Below are positions 11,114-23,228 of a stretch of 64,000 bases of DNA, in pieces (positions within the stretch are counted from its first letter, which is position 1; the number at the start of each line of letters is the position of its first letter). The notes beneath the pieces were generated by a model. It was not told the DNA's origin and ran no database searches. It was given only the letters and a program-made list of their open reading frames with translations. The DNA comes from Prorocentrum cordatum (Eukaryota; Sar; Dinophyceae; Prorocentrales; Prorocentraceae), in contig CAUYUJ010003381.1 in the NCBI GenBank assembly GCA_963575745.1, forward strand, positions 16,001 through 80,000. Direction: 5' to 3'. Position numbers and translations under genes: made by a program.

Positions 11114-12530
11114 ATGGACCCTTCAGACCGCGCGATTCTGGAGAACGAGTCTGGTTTCGATCCCGACCTCTTGGCGGCGCTGGATGGCGCGGCCAGGTTG
11201 GAGCTAGGGGAAGGGGTAAGGGGTTGGCGCGTTGGCGATGCCCCTGAAAACCGCCCTATCCTGTCCCGCCCCCAACTCCAACTGGGCCGCGTTGTCCAGA
11301 GGGGTGGCATCCCGCAGTTGACCAGAGAGACCTCGAGCTACGGATCGCCGCGCAACAAGCCCTTGACAACGCGAGGGCGGAGCGGAAGAGGTTGAGCCAC
11401 GAGCCAAAAGGTCTACGCCTGGCTCAGGGGCTCCGGGGCTCCAGGAGGGGGGGGTGGGCGAAACCCTTGGGCCCCAATGGCTCAAGGCTATGCCTGGCTC
11501 AGGGACTCCGGGCTCAGGGGCCCCAGGGGGGGGAGAGGGAAGGGGGAGGTTGGGGGGCCATTGATCTCATATTGTTCCATTGTTAAGAGCCCTGGCCCCA
11601 GATCTTTGGGCACTTGGCGCGAGGCGCAGTGGGGTCCGCGTCATGGGCACTGGCCGTTGCAGCTCGTCTTCTTTAGGCCTTGACAGCGGTGCTCCCTTGA
11701 GGCCCCCATTTGATAAGCCCGCTGTGCCAGGCGCGACCAGCCATGAGAAGAAGGCGGCCCGCAAGAGGTCAAATTCGGATCACCCACGCGAGGTGGGCTC
11801 GAGCGTCGAACGCGAGAGGGGGGGCGGTGGAGAGACGGAAAATACATGCGAAGCATCGCTTCTGGATGGACTCGCCTGCGTGAGACGCTTGCCTGATGCG
11901 GTGCTCCCTTTGTCTGTCCTCTGTCACCCCTCTGCTTTCGGGGCGCGAAGGGGAGGGGGGGTCACGACCCCTCTCCTTGAACCCGAGGTCTTCCTCAAAT
12001 CAAATCAAACTCCATCCGAGGCCGAATGAACCCTAATAAGCTGTGGCAACGGTCTCTTAGAATGTCACGTGTAGATGTTGGGGCGGAATAATAGCATCCA
12101 GAAGAAGAAAGCCCTCTTGGGCCCCCAGGCCCTCTTGGAGCCTGCAAGCGGCCTTCCTGGGCAACCCGGGGCCGCTGCAAGCGCGGGCGCCTGCTCTTTT
12201 ACAGCCTGCAATATAGTAGTCCCCAGGGGGTCACGGTGGGCTTCTACTGATCTCGTTGCCATCGCCACCATTAACATCATCGTCGTCGCCATCACCGCCA
12301 CCAGCATCATCGTCGGGAGGCGTCGTCGCCATCGGTAGCAACATCGGCACTGCCACCGCCACCGCCATTTCGCAGCCGCTTCACCCCCAAGTATGGCTGT
12401 CCGTGTCTGCTTTTTCTGCGCGCTGCGCGCGCTGTGCCCTGGGGCAGATGGCGCCTGGGGGGAAACAATTGTGGACCCTGGCTTCCCCGACATGCCTCTC
12501 GAGGAGCTGAGGCGTCGCAGTGCCCATCTC
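11114..12530 (+). CDS. Fragmentary multi-exon gene of unknown function
   Basis: Four pieces look coding. (1) ATG 11114 to 11215 reads MDPSDRAILENESGFD and ends at a clean donor GGG|GTAAGG. (2) About 11320-11400 reads DQRDLELRIAAQQALDNARA in a coiled-coil-like style. (3) After TTCTTTAG at 11677, a stretch to 11791 reads PPFDKPAVPGATSHEKKAA, before GAG|GTGGGC. (4) After CCCAAG, ATG 12393 reads MAVRVCFFCALRALCPGAD and on to about 12520, with a CxxC pair. I could not make all phases agree, so this may be two genes or a decayed one. Confidence 0.35.
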
Positions 12531-12574
12531 ACGTCTCTGGGAGCTTCAAGGGGAACTACTGCTCATGTCCTTGT

Positions 12575-12840
12575 TGTAATCCCCCCTCCCTCCTCCTCCT
12601 TCTCCTCCTCGCCCTTATCCTCCCCCTCCTCCCCCCTCCTCCTCCCTCCCTTCCTTCTCCCCCCCATCCCCCTCCTCCTCCTCCTCTTCCTCCTCCTCCC
12701 CCTCCTCCTTCTCCCTCCGAGTCCTACTTCTCCGCCTCCCTCTCCTTCTCCCCATCGTCGTCCTCCGACTCCTGCTTCCCCTCGTCTCATCCTCTCTCTC
12801 CCTCCGAGCCCCCCCCCCCCTCCTCCCCCGGGGAAGCGAC
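12575..12840. repeat. Polypyrimidine CCT/CTC tract
   Basis: This is a nearly pure pyrimidine run on the plus strand, followed by a short GA-rich stretch (12850-12930). The long ORFs here are Ser/Pro/Leu or Gly/Arg/Glu low-complexity shadows. Confidence 0.8.
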
Positions 12841-13103
12841 GCCTTCGGGAAGATGAGGGCGATGAGGAGGACAAGGAGATGCTGGGCAGGAAGAGGGGGG
12901 GATGAGGATGAGGAGGGTGAGCACGAGGAGAATTTTGGAGGCGTCACATTTGAATCGCAAGTTGTCTTCCGGCGTGCTATGGTATGCCATGCAATGGGAA
13001 GATGCGCTGCTTGTCGCGGCAATGCTTTGCCATGCGAATGCTAATTTAGTGCCCCAAGTGCCCCCTTAGGTCCGAGACCGCCAGCTACGCGCTGTGGAGT
13101 ATT

Positions 13104-14410
<1,307 letters not shown>

Positions 14411-14684
14411 GCTGCGACAAAGCTTTCATGCACGAGAGGCGCTGCGTCCGGGAAGAAGACTCAGAAGAGGAGGAGCAGACGGAGGATGAATGAGGCGAGG
14501 GGGATGATGGAGGCGGAGGAGGCGGATCAGAAGAGGAATGGGGGGCGGAGAACAATAGTCAGTCCAGCCAACAGCAAGGTCCGAGTTGTGTTGACAGCAA
14601 CTCGGGTTCAAGAGATTCATTTGCGGTTTTCACGTAAACAATCGAGGAACTTGTGTGATTCATATTCTATCTTCGCGGCGCGCC

Positions 14685-15092
14685 ATGGCTGCCTTGATCG
14701 TGGGCACCAAGATGGCGCTGAGGGCTATGTTCGTGGTCTATTCGCCAGATATGAAGGCATGGGTCGCGATCTGGCCGAAGCTCAAGACCACAGAGCTCCA
14801 GGCCGAGGTCCAGGAGATCAAGAAGGAGGTGAAGGAGTCGATCAGCTACCATTCAAACGTCAACATCTCGGTGTATCGCGCCGTCGCCGAGAGTCCGAAG
14901 GGTCAGGAGATGCCGGGCGACTTCTTGGTGCACCACAAGGCGTGGCTCTACATCAAGACGACGGGCGACGGTCACTGGAACAGCGATGATGCCTTTAAGC
15001 CTGCGCATGCTGCGGCCAGTGGCGGGGGGCCCCCCTTCGAGGTGGCGCTCGAGGACGGCGGCGACCCGTGGGGCGCCAACGGCGTGCAGTAG
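14685..15092 (+). CDS. Small intact ORF, 135 aa, unknown function
   Basis: ATG 14685 sits in a good context (GCGCGCCATGG). The frame runs to TAG 15090-15092 with strongly G/C-ending codons, unlike the flanking low-complexity DNA. The protein starts with a hydrophobic stretch (MAALIVGTKMALRAMFVVY) that could be a signal anchor. It continues with a charged helix (LQAEVQEIKKEVKES) and an acidic, Gly-rich tail. It could be a single-exon gene or the last exon of a longer one, possibly the methyltransferase-like gene upstream. I do not recognise it. Confidence 0.55.
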   Translation: MAALIVGTKMALRAMFVVYSPDMKAWVAIWPKLKTTELQAEVQEIKKEVKESISYHSNVNISVYRAVAESPKGQEMPGDFLVHHKAWLYIKTTGDGHWNSDDAFKPAHAAASGGGPPFEVALEDGGDPWGANGVQ

Positions 15093-15840
15093 AGCGCGGC
15101 TTCAGGACCGCTCGCTGACTTGATCCCACCAACGCGAGGAGGAAGAGGAGGATGAGGAGGAGGGGCGAATGGAATGGAGGAGGAATGAAATGAGGGTGGG
15201 AGAAGGATGGGGCGAGGGAAGATGGCAGGATGAGGAACCGATGACGGAGGGGAGTTGAAAGACAATGAGATGGGGAGGCGCAGGAAGAAGAGAAGGGAAG
15301 GGGGGGGAGTGAGGAAGGATGAGTTGCCCGAAGGACGACTCTCCTCTACCTCTTCCTGAGCTGGCCCCTCATGTGCTCGTTCGCGCTGGCGGCCCGCCCG
15401 GGCGCTCCCCCGTTGCACGCGCGGGGGGGTGAAACATTGGTGGGGGCATGGGATATGCCCATTGAACAAGAGGTCGGAGTTGCTCGCGCCACCCTTGCGC
15501 CTCCCTCCCTCCCTCCCTCCCCTCTCCCCCCCACCCTCCCTCCTCCTTCTCCTCCTGCGCCTCCCCCTCCTCCATCCGACTCCTCCGCCTCCTCCTCATC
15601 CGCCTCCTCCTGCTTCATCCCCCAACTTCTCCTCGCCCCCCTCCTCCTCCTCTTCCTTCTTGGATGTGGTGAGAGACTGAAATGGAATTTGCTTGTTAAC
15701 CGGCGACGGCTAAGTCTTACCCTCTAGGAACGCCCTTCTGAGGTCTCCGAATAGGTCCGCGATCCCTCCGAGCGTGACCGGCCTGGAGGTCAATCGCGAA
15801 CTCCTGGGTCCGTTTCTCGGAGCTCTCCTGGAGCCCCCTC
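15093..15840. other. Low-complexity intergenic DNA
   Basis: GGA/GATG-rich from 15130 to 15320, a short GC-rich unique stretch (15350-15480), then CTCC-rich to about 15660. The arms are complementary, as in the introns of genes 1 and 2, so this could also be intronic. No gene is supported. Confidence 0.45.
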
Positions 15841-15845
15841 TTTTT

Positions 15846-15865
15846 ATTATTATTATTATTATTAT

Positions 15866-15926
<61 letters not shown>
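15846..15926. repeat. Compound (TTA)n(TC)n microsatellite
   Basis: About eight TTA units run directly into about 28 TC units. Confidence 0.95.
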
Positions 15927-15928
<2 letters not shown>

Positions 15929-15959
15929 GGAGTCTTGGGGCCTCTGAGGGCCCTGAACG

Positions 15960-16345
15960 CCGCCTTAGGGCGAGCTGACGCGAACGCCTCGGCGCGAACG
16001 CCGGGCGAGAACGCTTCGGCGCGAACGCCGGGCATGCGACCCTACATGCCTGGCAACTGGGGGGCGCATCATGCCCCCCCCCCAGGTGCCGGGCATTGCG
16101 CGTGCAATGCCTGGCAAACGATGGTTTGCAGGACCCTTGCAACCCCTGGTTAGGTCGGCCTACCCCCCCCCGCACGCCAGGCATTCGCGCTTTTCAGGGA
16201 GGCTGTTTGCCAGGCATTGCGCTTGCAATGCTTGGCAACTGGGGGGGGCATCATGCCCCCCCCCGGCGCCGGGCGTTGCGCGCGCAATGCCGGGGGTTCC
16301 CGCCTGACCGTTCCCGCCGGGGGTTCCCGCCTGACCGTTCCCCCT
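15960..16345. repeat. Cluster of short hairpin repeats (GCATTGC..GCAATGC)
   Basis: The cluster contains GCGAACGCCGGG tandem units (15975-16035). Three imperfect copies of GGCATTGC-GCGT-GCAATGCC follow (near 16090, 16214 and 16266), each an 8-bp stem with a 4-base loop. Two of the three are flanked by GGCAACTGGGGGG and CATCATGCCCCCC. It ends with a duplicated GTTCCCGCCTGACCGTTCCC. Confidence 0.75.
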
Positions 16346-16569
16346 TCATCTTGATGCTCCCTTTCGGGTTGGAGCCGTGGCTCTCTGGGCGACTTCTAGG
16401 GGGCGCTGTCGTCGCTGCATCCTCGGGCTCAGGGCCAATAGTTCCTTTCCTACAAGTCTTGGTTATCACCGAAGAGAAGCCGCCGATTTGAATCGGTGAG
16501 TTCGTAGCTTTTCGGCCCATCAGCTAAAGTTATTAATTTAATGTGGATCAGACGCGCTACCGCCCGTGG

Positions 16570-17058
16570 ATGTCGACGCCACCGCCCATGGACGAGGACG
16601 CCACTCAGGTGCACGACCCGAAGCCATCATCTCACCCGCTCTTGGTGACGAAGGCGAAGTCGCTAGCGAAGCTGGCGCAGCCGACTCGTGAGCGTAGCAG
16701 GAGCCCCATCAAGAAGGCCCCCGCGTCGGGGTGGCTGGCGAAGAAGGAGGCGTCGACCCCCACGCCTGCGGCTGCACCATCGTCGGCTTCAGCCTCTGCG
16801 GCTGCGGATGCGCCTGGTGACGTCGACCTCGCGCGGGCTGCGCCTTTGTCGCCGCCATTGTTGGCGGGCCCGATGGCTGACGAGATGATGGTTTCCAATA
16901 TGATGGCGTGGGGCCACAAGGAGAAGATCCCCATGGCATTGCAGCCCGTATTCCACGAACTCGAGAAGGACATCCGTCCTCACAGGAGGTCCGACGTGTA
17001 CTACACTGCCAGGTTTACAGTAGAGGTTCGCAGGCATGTGCCGCCGCCGGCGCTGTAG
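16570..17058 (+). CDS. Ser/Pro/Ala-rich ORF, cut by the duplication breakpoint
   Basis: ATG 16570 is the first in-frame ATG of the open frame; a little upstream lies only GTG. It encodes about 162 aa: a Pro- and Ala-rich N-terminus with RERSRSPIKKAP, then GHKEKIPMALQPVFHELEKD and a basic end, stopping at TAG 17056. The segment from 16901 on is repeated at 22401-22558 with two or three residue changes. The 5' part is not repeated, so the tandem duplication starts inside this ORF. Function is unknown; it may be an exon of a gene that continues downstream. Confidence 0.4.
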   Translation: MSTPPPMDEDATQVHDPKPSSHPLLVTKAKSLAKLAQPTRERSRSPIKKAPASGWLAKKEASTPTPAAAPSSASASAAADAPGDVDLARAAPLSPPLLAGPMADEMMVSNMMAWGHKEKIPMALQPVFHELEKDIRPHRRSDVYYTARFTVEVRRHVPPPAL

Positions 17059-17723
17059 GCGGGTGATCGCAGTTGCCTCATTGTCAGTGTTGCGGGCCTC
17101 TTCGGTGCCAAATCCAAGCGTCGATTGACGCGCATGCGCCGTCGCAGCAAAAAAAAAACGGCGCTGCTACCCCCCCTTGCGTCCTCCTCAATCCCCCCGC
17201 CTCTCCTCTTCACACTGTTAAACAACTCCTCCTCCACCTCCCTTTCGCCTCCTCCTTTTCTGGGGCTCACGCGTGAACATCCATGGTCTCATCGAATCAA
17301 AATGAATTGAGACGTGTCCATCGCAGACTGAGGCGGTCATTGTTCGATCGTCGTAATGAGGCTTTGTAAGCATGCGCCCCTGATGCGCGTCGTCTTTTGC
17401 ATTGCTCCCTCCCTCCCCAGTTTGGAAGCGGATCGTAAGGTCCTGCGCTTGTTTAGGAGGCCCTGTATCTGCCCCCTGCGGTTTCTTCTACATTCGCTGT
17501 ATACCGTGACCGTATTTGCACTGCCTCTCAGATCACACCAAATCATAGCATTGCCTTCAATTGCATCGCATTGCACGGATTTTTTTGTGGTCGTGCGTGC
17601 GTATCCCGTTTTGGATCGACGCGTTGTTCCAGGCGGCGCTCCAGGGGGGGAATGGCTGGGGCAGGATGGCAGGATCGCCGCCGATGCCCGCCCCTTCTCG
17701 ACCTGCGGGACCACGTGGTTTCA

Positions 17724-18497
17724 ATGCAGGGCATTGTGGCTTCTGGGTCGTTCAGACTTCCATCGCCATCTCATGTTAAGCCTGAATCGTTGCGGCCTGT
17801 GGAGGACATTATGGCTCAGACTGTCGCCGACAACGGGCTGCAACTAGACCGCGATACTGCCACCAATGGGGATTGTGGTCCAGACGCAATTCTGCGCAAC
17901 ATAGAGCGCCTTCAAGACACTAGCCTCCGGGCAAAGCAAGTCTTGAAGCGCCTGCAGTCACACGGCCGGGAGTCAGCGCTGCTGATGGTTCGCATTTTGT
18001 TGTTGATTTGGGTTACGAGCAACAAAGACGTTGAGGTCGTGCCTGGTGTCTCTGTATTGTCGTGGGTGCAAATGGAAGGATACGCGTCCATGGACGAGTA
18101 CGTTGCATCAATGCGCACTCCGCGGACATGGATTGATACTCCCATGGTGGTAGCTGCGTCTGGCGCTCAGTGTCTGAATCCTGATCGCCCATGGCCCCTG
18201 TCGCTTGCATGCTTCACACAGGCTTCCCATGCCCAGGGCCTGTATCTCATAGTAATATTGTGCGTTTGGCATATATGTTCGACGCGTATGCTCGACCTAT
18301 CCAGCTAATCAATCTAATTATTATTCCTAGGGTGGCAGGTGTATGTTCGGCTTTACTTGAGCCTCGGGATGGTTGTTCCTCCTCCTCCTCCTCCACCCTT
18401 TCCTCCTCCACATGAGGGAGATGAGACACTTGGAGCGACGTCAAATCGAAATGGATGTGCAACAATCAGAATGCGGACGCCGCGACGACGACAGTAG
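17724..18497 (+). CDS. OTU-type cysteine protease-like gene, copy A
   Basis: From ATG 17724 the frame reads to a TNGDCGPDAILRNIE motif (about residue 50). This matches the GDGxC-type nucleophile loop of OTU peptidases, with Cys as the presumed nucleophile. Further on come MDEYVASMRTPRTWIDTPMV and VVAASG, similar to the Y..M....W.D..ml.a.a pattern of OTU domains. The first exon ends near 18170. Downstream, after TTATTCCTAG at 18330, a frame reads WQVYVRLYLSLGMVVPPPP to TAG 18495-18497, a plausible last exon with a Pro run. The catalytic His is not certain. OTU proteases deubiquitinate or process polyproteins and occur in some transposable elements. The neighbouring transposase makes a mobile-element role likely. 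Confidence 0.5.
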
Positions 18498-18499
18498 CC

Positions 18500-19270
18500 G
18501 ATAACCGCCGAGACTTCGAAGCCGATCATCTTGGGCCATCTTGGAAGCCAACCCCTTGCAACTCCTGGGCCACATCTGGAACCAGCTTCGGAAATCTTGT
18601 TGCGGCGGGGCGGAAAAGACATGGGGGCGAGAATGAGGGGGATGATGGGGGGAAGAGTAAGAGTAGGGATAGGGCGAGGGTGAGGATGATGAGAGAGAGT
18701 TCGGCGAACGGTGAGGAGGAAGAGAAGGAGGGCGAGGCAGATGAGGAGGATGCGGAGGATTAGGAAGTGAACGCGCGTGCGCATGACCACGACCGTGCCC
18801 TTGGTTTTCCGAACGCTGAACCCCCTGGAGCCTCGACGGGCCCCCGCGAACCTGAACCCGCACGCGGTGAGACAGAGAGGCGGACGAGGAGGTGAAAAAG
18901 AGAGGAGGGGGGTGATGATGAGGAGGAGGAGGATGGGGGAAGGAGGGAAGGGAAAGGCGGGTGAAGAGTAACATGTGGAAACTATGTACGATAGAGAAAA
19001 TGATGGTGGGAAGAAGGCTGAGGATGCCGGGGGGGGGGGGGGAATGGGGCGGGAAAATTGCCGAAGCAATATCTTGGGCCATCGGCTTCGGCTCTCTTGA
19101 GCCTGGCCTAAGACCTCCTCAAGCTGACTTGGAGTCATCTTGGGCAGTGGAGAAGGAGGGTGCCCTCCAACTGCCTGTAGCCATATTTTGGCTCAATTTG
19201 CCGTGCGCCGCCTGTCCCGCCGCCGGCGGGTGAGCTTGCCCACTGGAGGGGTTCAACGGTGGTGTTTGGA
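18500..19270. other. Low-complexity spacer in unit A
   Basis: GGG/GAGG- and GATG-rich DNA, flanked by two related short segments: CATCTTGGGCCATCTTGGAAGC near 18530 and ATCTTGGGCCATCGGC near 19072. It contains no gene. The same layout recurs at 24003-24770. Confidence 0.5.
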
Positions 19271-19284
19271 TAGGGGATTACCGA

Positions 19285-19338
19285 AGGGGCGTCGCAACGA
19301 CAGCAACACCTTGCTGTCGCTAACGTTGCGACGCCCCT
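19285..19338. repeat. Hairpin just upstream of the 313-aa gene, copy A
   Basis: AGGGGCGTCGCAACG-ACAGCAA pairs with TTGCTGT-CGTTGCGACGCCCCT. The stem is 22 bp with a short bulge and a 4-base loop. Outer AGGGGAT/ATCCCCT words extend it. It lies about 70 bp before ATG 19406. Confidence 0.85.
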
Positions 19339-19405
19339 GGGATATCCCCTGCCGAAACGCCCCCTGTGGACTCCTCTGGTCCTGCAGTGGTCCCAGATCA
19401 GCGTG

Positions 19406-20347
19406 ATGGCTGGTCCTGGTCAGCGCGGTCCCTGCCGTTTCGGACCGATTTCTTTGGAGCCGGTGTGCGTCGAGTTCCTGGAGAAGCCGAAGCTGCACCA
19501 GGACGCGGAGGCCATGACTGTGGACCCCGACGACGAGGTGGGGTGGCTCGCCCTTCTGGATCGCATGTTCAAGGCCGCGGGAGAAAAGCAGTGGCAGCTG
19601 AATGACCCTGACTATGACAGGCCTGCTGCCGATGATGATGAAGTATGTGACATGCAATCCATTGCCGAGCTCGCGGATATGCTCGAACAGATGCATCGCG
19701 CAGACGAGATGCGTGAGCAGCAGAGGCAAAGGCGATGCGATGCAGAGCGCAAGGGCTACGACATCCTGAAGGTCTTTGGCGCGATGGGTGATGGTACGGT
19801 CTGCTGCCAGTACTACATCAAGCGGATCAACAAGCACCTGAGGAAGGAGGACATGTATGGGCCGATGAGGCCGCCATTGCCCGCGACCAAGGCGGCGATG
19901 TCCAACGGGCGCGAGGGTGCCGCGGCGGCGAAGTTCAGGACCACCGAGGATCGCATGGCGGTGCTGTTCAAGGGAAAGCTCGAGCAGATGCCCGAGCCGA
20001 TCGGCGTGGCCACGGCGGTGAAATTCAAGCGCGAGCTCGAGCATACGTCCGAGCCGATCGAGCAGACGCCCGCGTCTTCTTCAGCCGCTGCTTCGAGCTC
20101 GACTGCGATTGCGCTGCCAGCCGGCCAGGTTGCGCTGTCGCGCGATGCCGCCAACACGAACGCATGTTGGACTCGATGCGTCTCGGCGTGGGGAGGGGCC
20201 CTCGGGCCCCAGGGGATGCTATCTGATAAATGGAGGCAGGGTCGACACCGGGCCAGTCGCTCAAGGCGGCGGCGGATGCTACCTGCTACGGCTGCGCCGT
20301 GTGAGAGGGCGGCGAAGCGCGCGTGCAGTGCGCTCGGCGGCGCTTAG
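19406..20347 (+). CDS. Unknown 313-aa gene, copy A
   Basis: A single open frame with G/C-ending codons runs from ATG 19406 (12 bases after a CCCAG that could serve as splice acceptor) to TAG 20345. It has an acidic N-terminal half (VDPDDEVGWLALLDRMFKAA) and a helical coiled-coil-like stretch (AELADMLEQMHRADEMREQQ). After VFGAMGDGTVCCQYYIKRIN comes a Ser/Ala-rich linker and a very basic C-terminus with RSRRRR, a likely nuclear localisation signal. Copy B keeps the frame with one 3-bp deletion. I do not recognise it; position between an OTU-like gene and a transposase suggests an accessory or DNA-binding protein of the element. Confidence 0.6.
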   Translation: MAGPGQRGPCRFGPISLEPVCVEFLEKPKLHQDAEAMTVDPDDEVGWLALLDRMFKAAGEKQWQLNDPDYDRPAADDDEVCDMQSIAELADMLEQMHRADEMREQQRQRRCDAERKGYDILKVFGAMGDGTVCCQYYIKRINKHLRKEDMYGPMRPPLPATKAAMSNGREGAAAAKFRTTEDRMAVLFKGKLEQMPEPIGVATAVKFKRELEHTSEPIEQTPASSSAAASSSTAIALPAGQVALSRDAANTNACWTRCVSAWGGALGPQGMLSDKWRQGRHRASRSRRRRMLPATAAPCERAAKRACSALGGA

Positions 20348-20394
20348 GTGGCGCGGCGCTTGAGCCGCAGTCTCGACGAGGGGGGCAACTTGCC

Positions 20395-20410
20395 CCCCTT
20401 CGGGGGGCCA

Positions 20411-20441
<31 letters not shown>

Positions 20442-20700
20442 CAAGAGAGGAGGAGAAGGATGAGGAGGGAAAGATGGTTGAGAAGAGGATGGGGGCACAT
20501 GTAATTGGCGGTGACGCACGCTGCGAACTGCCGATGTTTAGCGCCCTGGGTGCCTGCCAACTCGCGAGCTGCGACAGGCAGACTGTCTCCTTGCTCGGCG
20601 ATTCCGTCGAATGAGCCTCCCCCCCCTCCCCTCCCTCCCCTCCCCTCCCTCCCCTCCCCCCTCCCCTCCCCTCCCCTCCGTCGGTCAAGCCTCATTCTCC
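20395..20700. repeat. GGA and CCCCTCC low-complexity tracts, unit A
   Basis: GGGGGGAGGAGGAGG runs (20410-20480), then a short unique segment, then CCCTCCCC (20610-20685). Copy B has shorter runs of the same tracts. Confidence 0.8.
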
Positions 20701-21216
20701 CCATCCCCTGGAATCCCAAAAAGAGGCCAGAATGTCGTAGGTATTTCAATGGTTCTGGTCAAATGGGTGCTGTATTACACCAACATTTCCGTTTTTAGTT
20801 TTGTTTAAGTTGTTATTTGGGTGCATGTGAACAATAGTTGCGCAATGTAGGGTAGGCTACGGTATGCATGATGCGTTGTGTAGGTCATGTTGCTCTGGTG
20901 CAGCAATGGTAGCGCAAAAATCGAGTTGTCATTGCGAAAATGCCGGCCATCGCATCATTTCATCGCATCGTTTGGGCCCTTGCATCATCGTTGATCCTCC
21001 CAACCTGTTCGCTTCTACTCTTGGCGCTGCAAGGTGCCGCGGTGAGACTGCGCTTGAAGCACCGCGGAGATGAGGGCGAGGGCAGGGGAATTAAGATAGG
21101 GCGCGGCGCTGCAGAGTCAAAGCGAAAGCCCAGCGGATTGGGATAACCTGGACCGCCCCATTACGCTCCGAATCATGAGGCCAACGCTGGGCCACGCAGT
21201 GCGAGCCTGATCCGAA

Positions 21217-21400
21217 GTGGTACCTGAGCTTGTGAGAGTGCCCCACGGGGGCCCCCAATTCTTGCAAGGGTCTGCGAAGGGTATTCGAAATGAAGCCTTC
21301 GAGGCTAAAATTAGAAGGAACATTCGCGATTTGCATGAAAAGCTAGACTCAAGAGCTCTCGAAACCCAAGACTGGCGGGCTCTCTCTTTTCCCTTGGGCA
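21217..21400 (+). CDS. Candidate upstream exon of the transposase, copy A
   Basis: The frame VPELVRVPHGGPQFLQG..RNIRDLHEKLD..ALETQDWRAL is open in both duplicate copies (the other at 26715-26898), with conservative changes. It then runs into a Ser/Pro tract, so coding probably stops near 21390. Both splice sites are unresolved. Confidence 0.3.
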
Positions 21401-21615
21401 TTTTATCATCGTCGACTCTCGCCCCTGCTCATCTTGCCAGCCACATGCGCGCCTCCTCATGTTCTCCCCTGGCTTTCCCTCTTCCTCCAATCCACCCATT
21501 CTTCTCACCTCCGCCATCCGTTCCCTCCTCGCCCCCATGCCCCCCCCCCTTTTTCCTGTCCGTGGACAACGGTCGGTCTCGGGCAATGTTCACGTGACCT
21601 CTGCAGACGAGGCGA

Positions 21616-22566
21616 ATGCGATGCATGATCGTCAAACCCATTCGGCTAAGGTCTGGGGCGTTCGCGATTCAATTCGTTTGTTGGGTTGGCCGTGGTGAAC
21701 CTGAGCTAATCCTAGCTCCTGAATTTGCCCATGCCGCCCGGGGCCCGCCCATCGCATGTCTTGCCAATTGCGCCAATGTCCAGTATTACGCTTGCTTGCC
21801 TCTGTCAGAAACATCAAGCGACATCTCGCATGCCGTGGATATGACTGGTGACGCTCTGTTGTCCTCTCGAGCTCCACAAGTTGATCATCGTGATGCCGCG
21901 ACGCCCAGCGAGGATCAATGTACGCGTGGTGGCGGCGACAACCGCGGGCAGAAACAAGGCGCCACAGTTGCGCATACGTTTGAAGTATGCCAGTGTTTGT
22001 CAGCCTGGGACTCATTTGAACGCCCAAGTGAGGAGATGACGAAAGCAGTTGCTGGGCTAAAGTTGAGCAACAGCCCGGGCACGGCGGTGCAGAACACGCT
22101 TCGCGCCCTGCAATGCCGAGACGCTTACAAGTTATACCAGTGTGAAGAATTGGAGCGTCGGGCAGGCATACATCGCGAGCATGTGCACCATTTTGCTAAG
22201 AATTGGCTGGCATCAGGAAACTTAATCGTTGGAAGATATAATGCTTACGTCAAGTCCCGCAAGATTGCCAATAAGCTCGATTTGAACAAAGTGATTTCTG
22301 ATATCAGCAAGCCGCGCTGGAAGAGAGACTCAGAGCACACGTGCCTAGATGCATTCAGGCATCATCCTGAAGCAATGCTGCAACGGCGGCAGATGTGGCA
22401 TGATGGCGCGGGGCCACAAGGAGAAGATCCCCAAGGCATTGCAGCCCGTATTCCACGAACTCGAGAAGGACATCCGTCCTCACAGGAGGTCCGACGTGTA
22501 CTACACTGCCAGGTCTACAGTAGAGGTTCGCAGGCACGTGCCGCCGCCGGCGCTGTAGGCGGGTGA
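21616..22566 (+). pseudogene. Truncated DUF7869-type transposase, copy A, with chimeric 3' end
   Basis: The open frame carries the N-terminal part of the transposase, including SERPSEEMTKA-like sequence, CEELERRAGIHREHV and VGRYNAYVKSRKIANKLDL, without the frameshift seen in copy B. At 22401 it crosses the duplication junction into the start of unit B and continues in an unrelated frame (DGAGPQGEDPQG...) to a stop at 22564. The catalytic part is absent. The frame before about 21800 may be non-coding. Confidence 0.6.
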
Positions 22567-23228
22567 TAGCAGTTGCCTTATTGTCAGTGTTGCGGGCCTC
22601 TTCGGTGCCAAATCCAAGCGTCGATTGACGCGCGTGCGCCGTCGCAGAAGAAAAACAAAAAAACGGTGCTGCTATTCCCCCTTGCGTCCTCCTCAATCCC
22701 CCCGCCTCTCCTCTTCACACTGTTAAACAACTCCTCCTCCACCTCCCTTTCACCTCCTCCTTTTCTGGGGCTCACGCGTGAACATCCATGGTCTCATCGA
22801 ATCAAAATGAATTGAGACGTGTCCATCGCAGACTGAGGCGGTCATTGTTCGATCGTCGTAATGAGGCTTTGTAAGCATGCGCGCCTGATGCGCGTCGTCT
22901 TCTGCATCGCTACCTCCCTCCCCAGTTTGGAAGCGGATCGTAAGGTCCTGCGCTTGTTTAGGAGGCCCTGTATCTGCCCCCTGCGGTTTCTTCTACATTC
23001 GCTGTATACCGTGACCGTATTTGCACTGCCTCTCAGATCACACCAAATCATAGCATTGCCTGCAATTGCATCGCATTGCACGGATTTTTTTGTGGTCGTG
23101 CGTGCGTATCCCGTTTTGGCTCGACGTGTTGTTCCAGGCGGCGCTCCAGGGGGGGAATGGCTGGGGCAGGATGGCAGGATCGCCGCCGATGCCCGCCCCT
23201 TCTCGACCTGCGGGACCATGTGGTTTCA

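Larger units (their letters stand above)
16901..22400 (+). repeat. Tandem segmental duplication, unit A (5500 bp)
   Basis: Unit A matches unit B (22401-27900) from end to end at a net offset of 5500 bp, with scattered substitutions and small indels. It starts TGATGGCGTGGGGCCAC and ends GGCGGCAGATGTGGCA. Only about one base of homology is seen at the junction. Confidence 0.95.

Noticed and set aside
17356-17847. 163-aa ORF, also present in the duplicate
   Set aside because: It overlaps the OTU-like frame, is Arg/Leu/Cys-rich and has no motif. Its conservation is explained by the duplication itself.
20939-21146. Small ORF with a signal-peptide-like start (MPAIASFHRIVWALASSLIL)
   Set aside because: In the duplicate at 26439 a 1-base deletion breaks the frame immediately, so it is unlikely to be coding.
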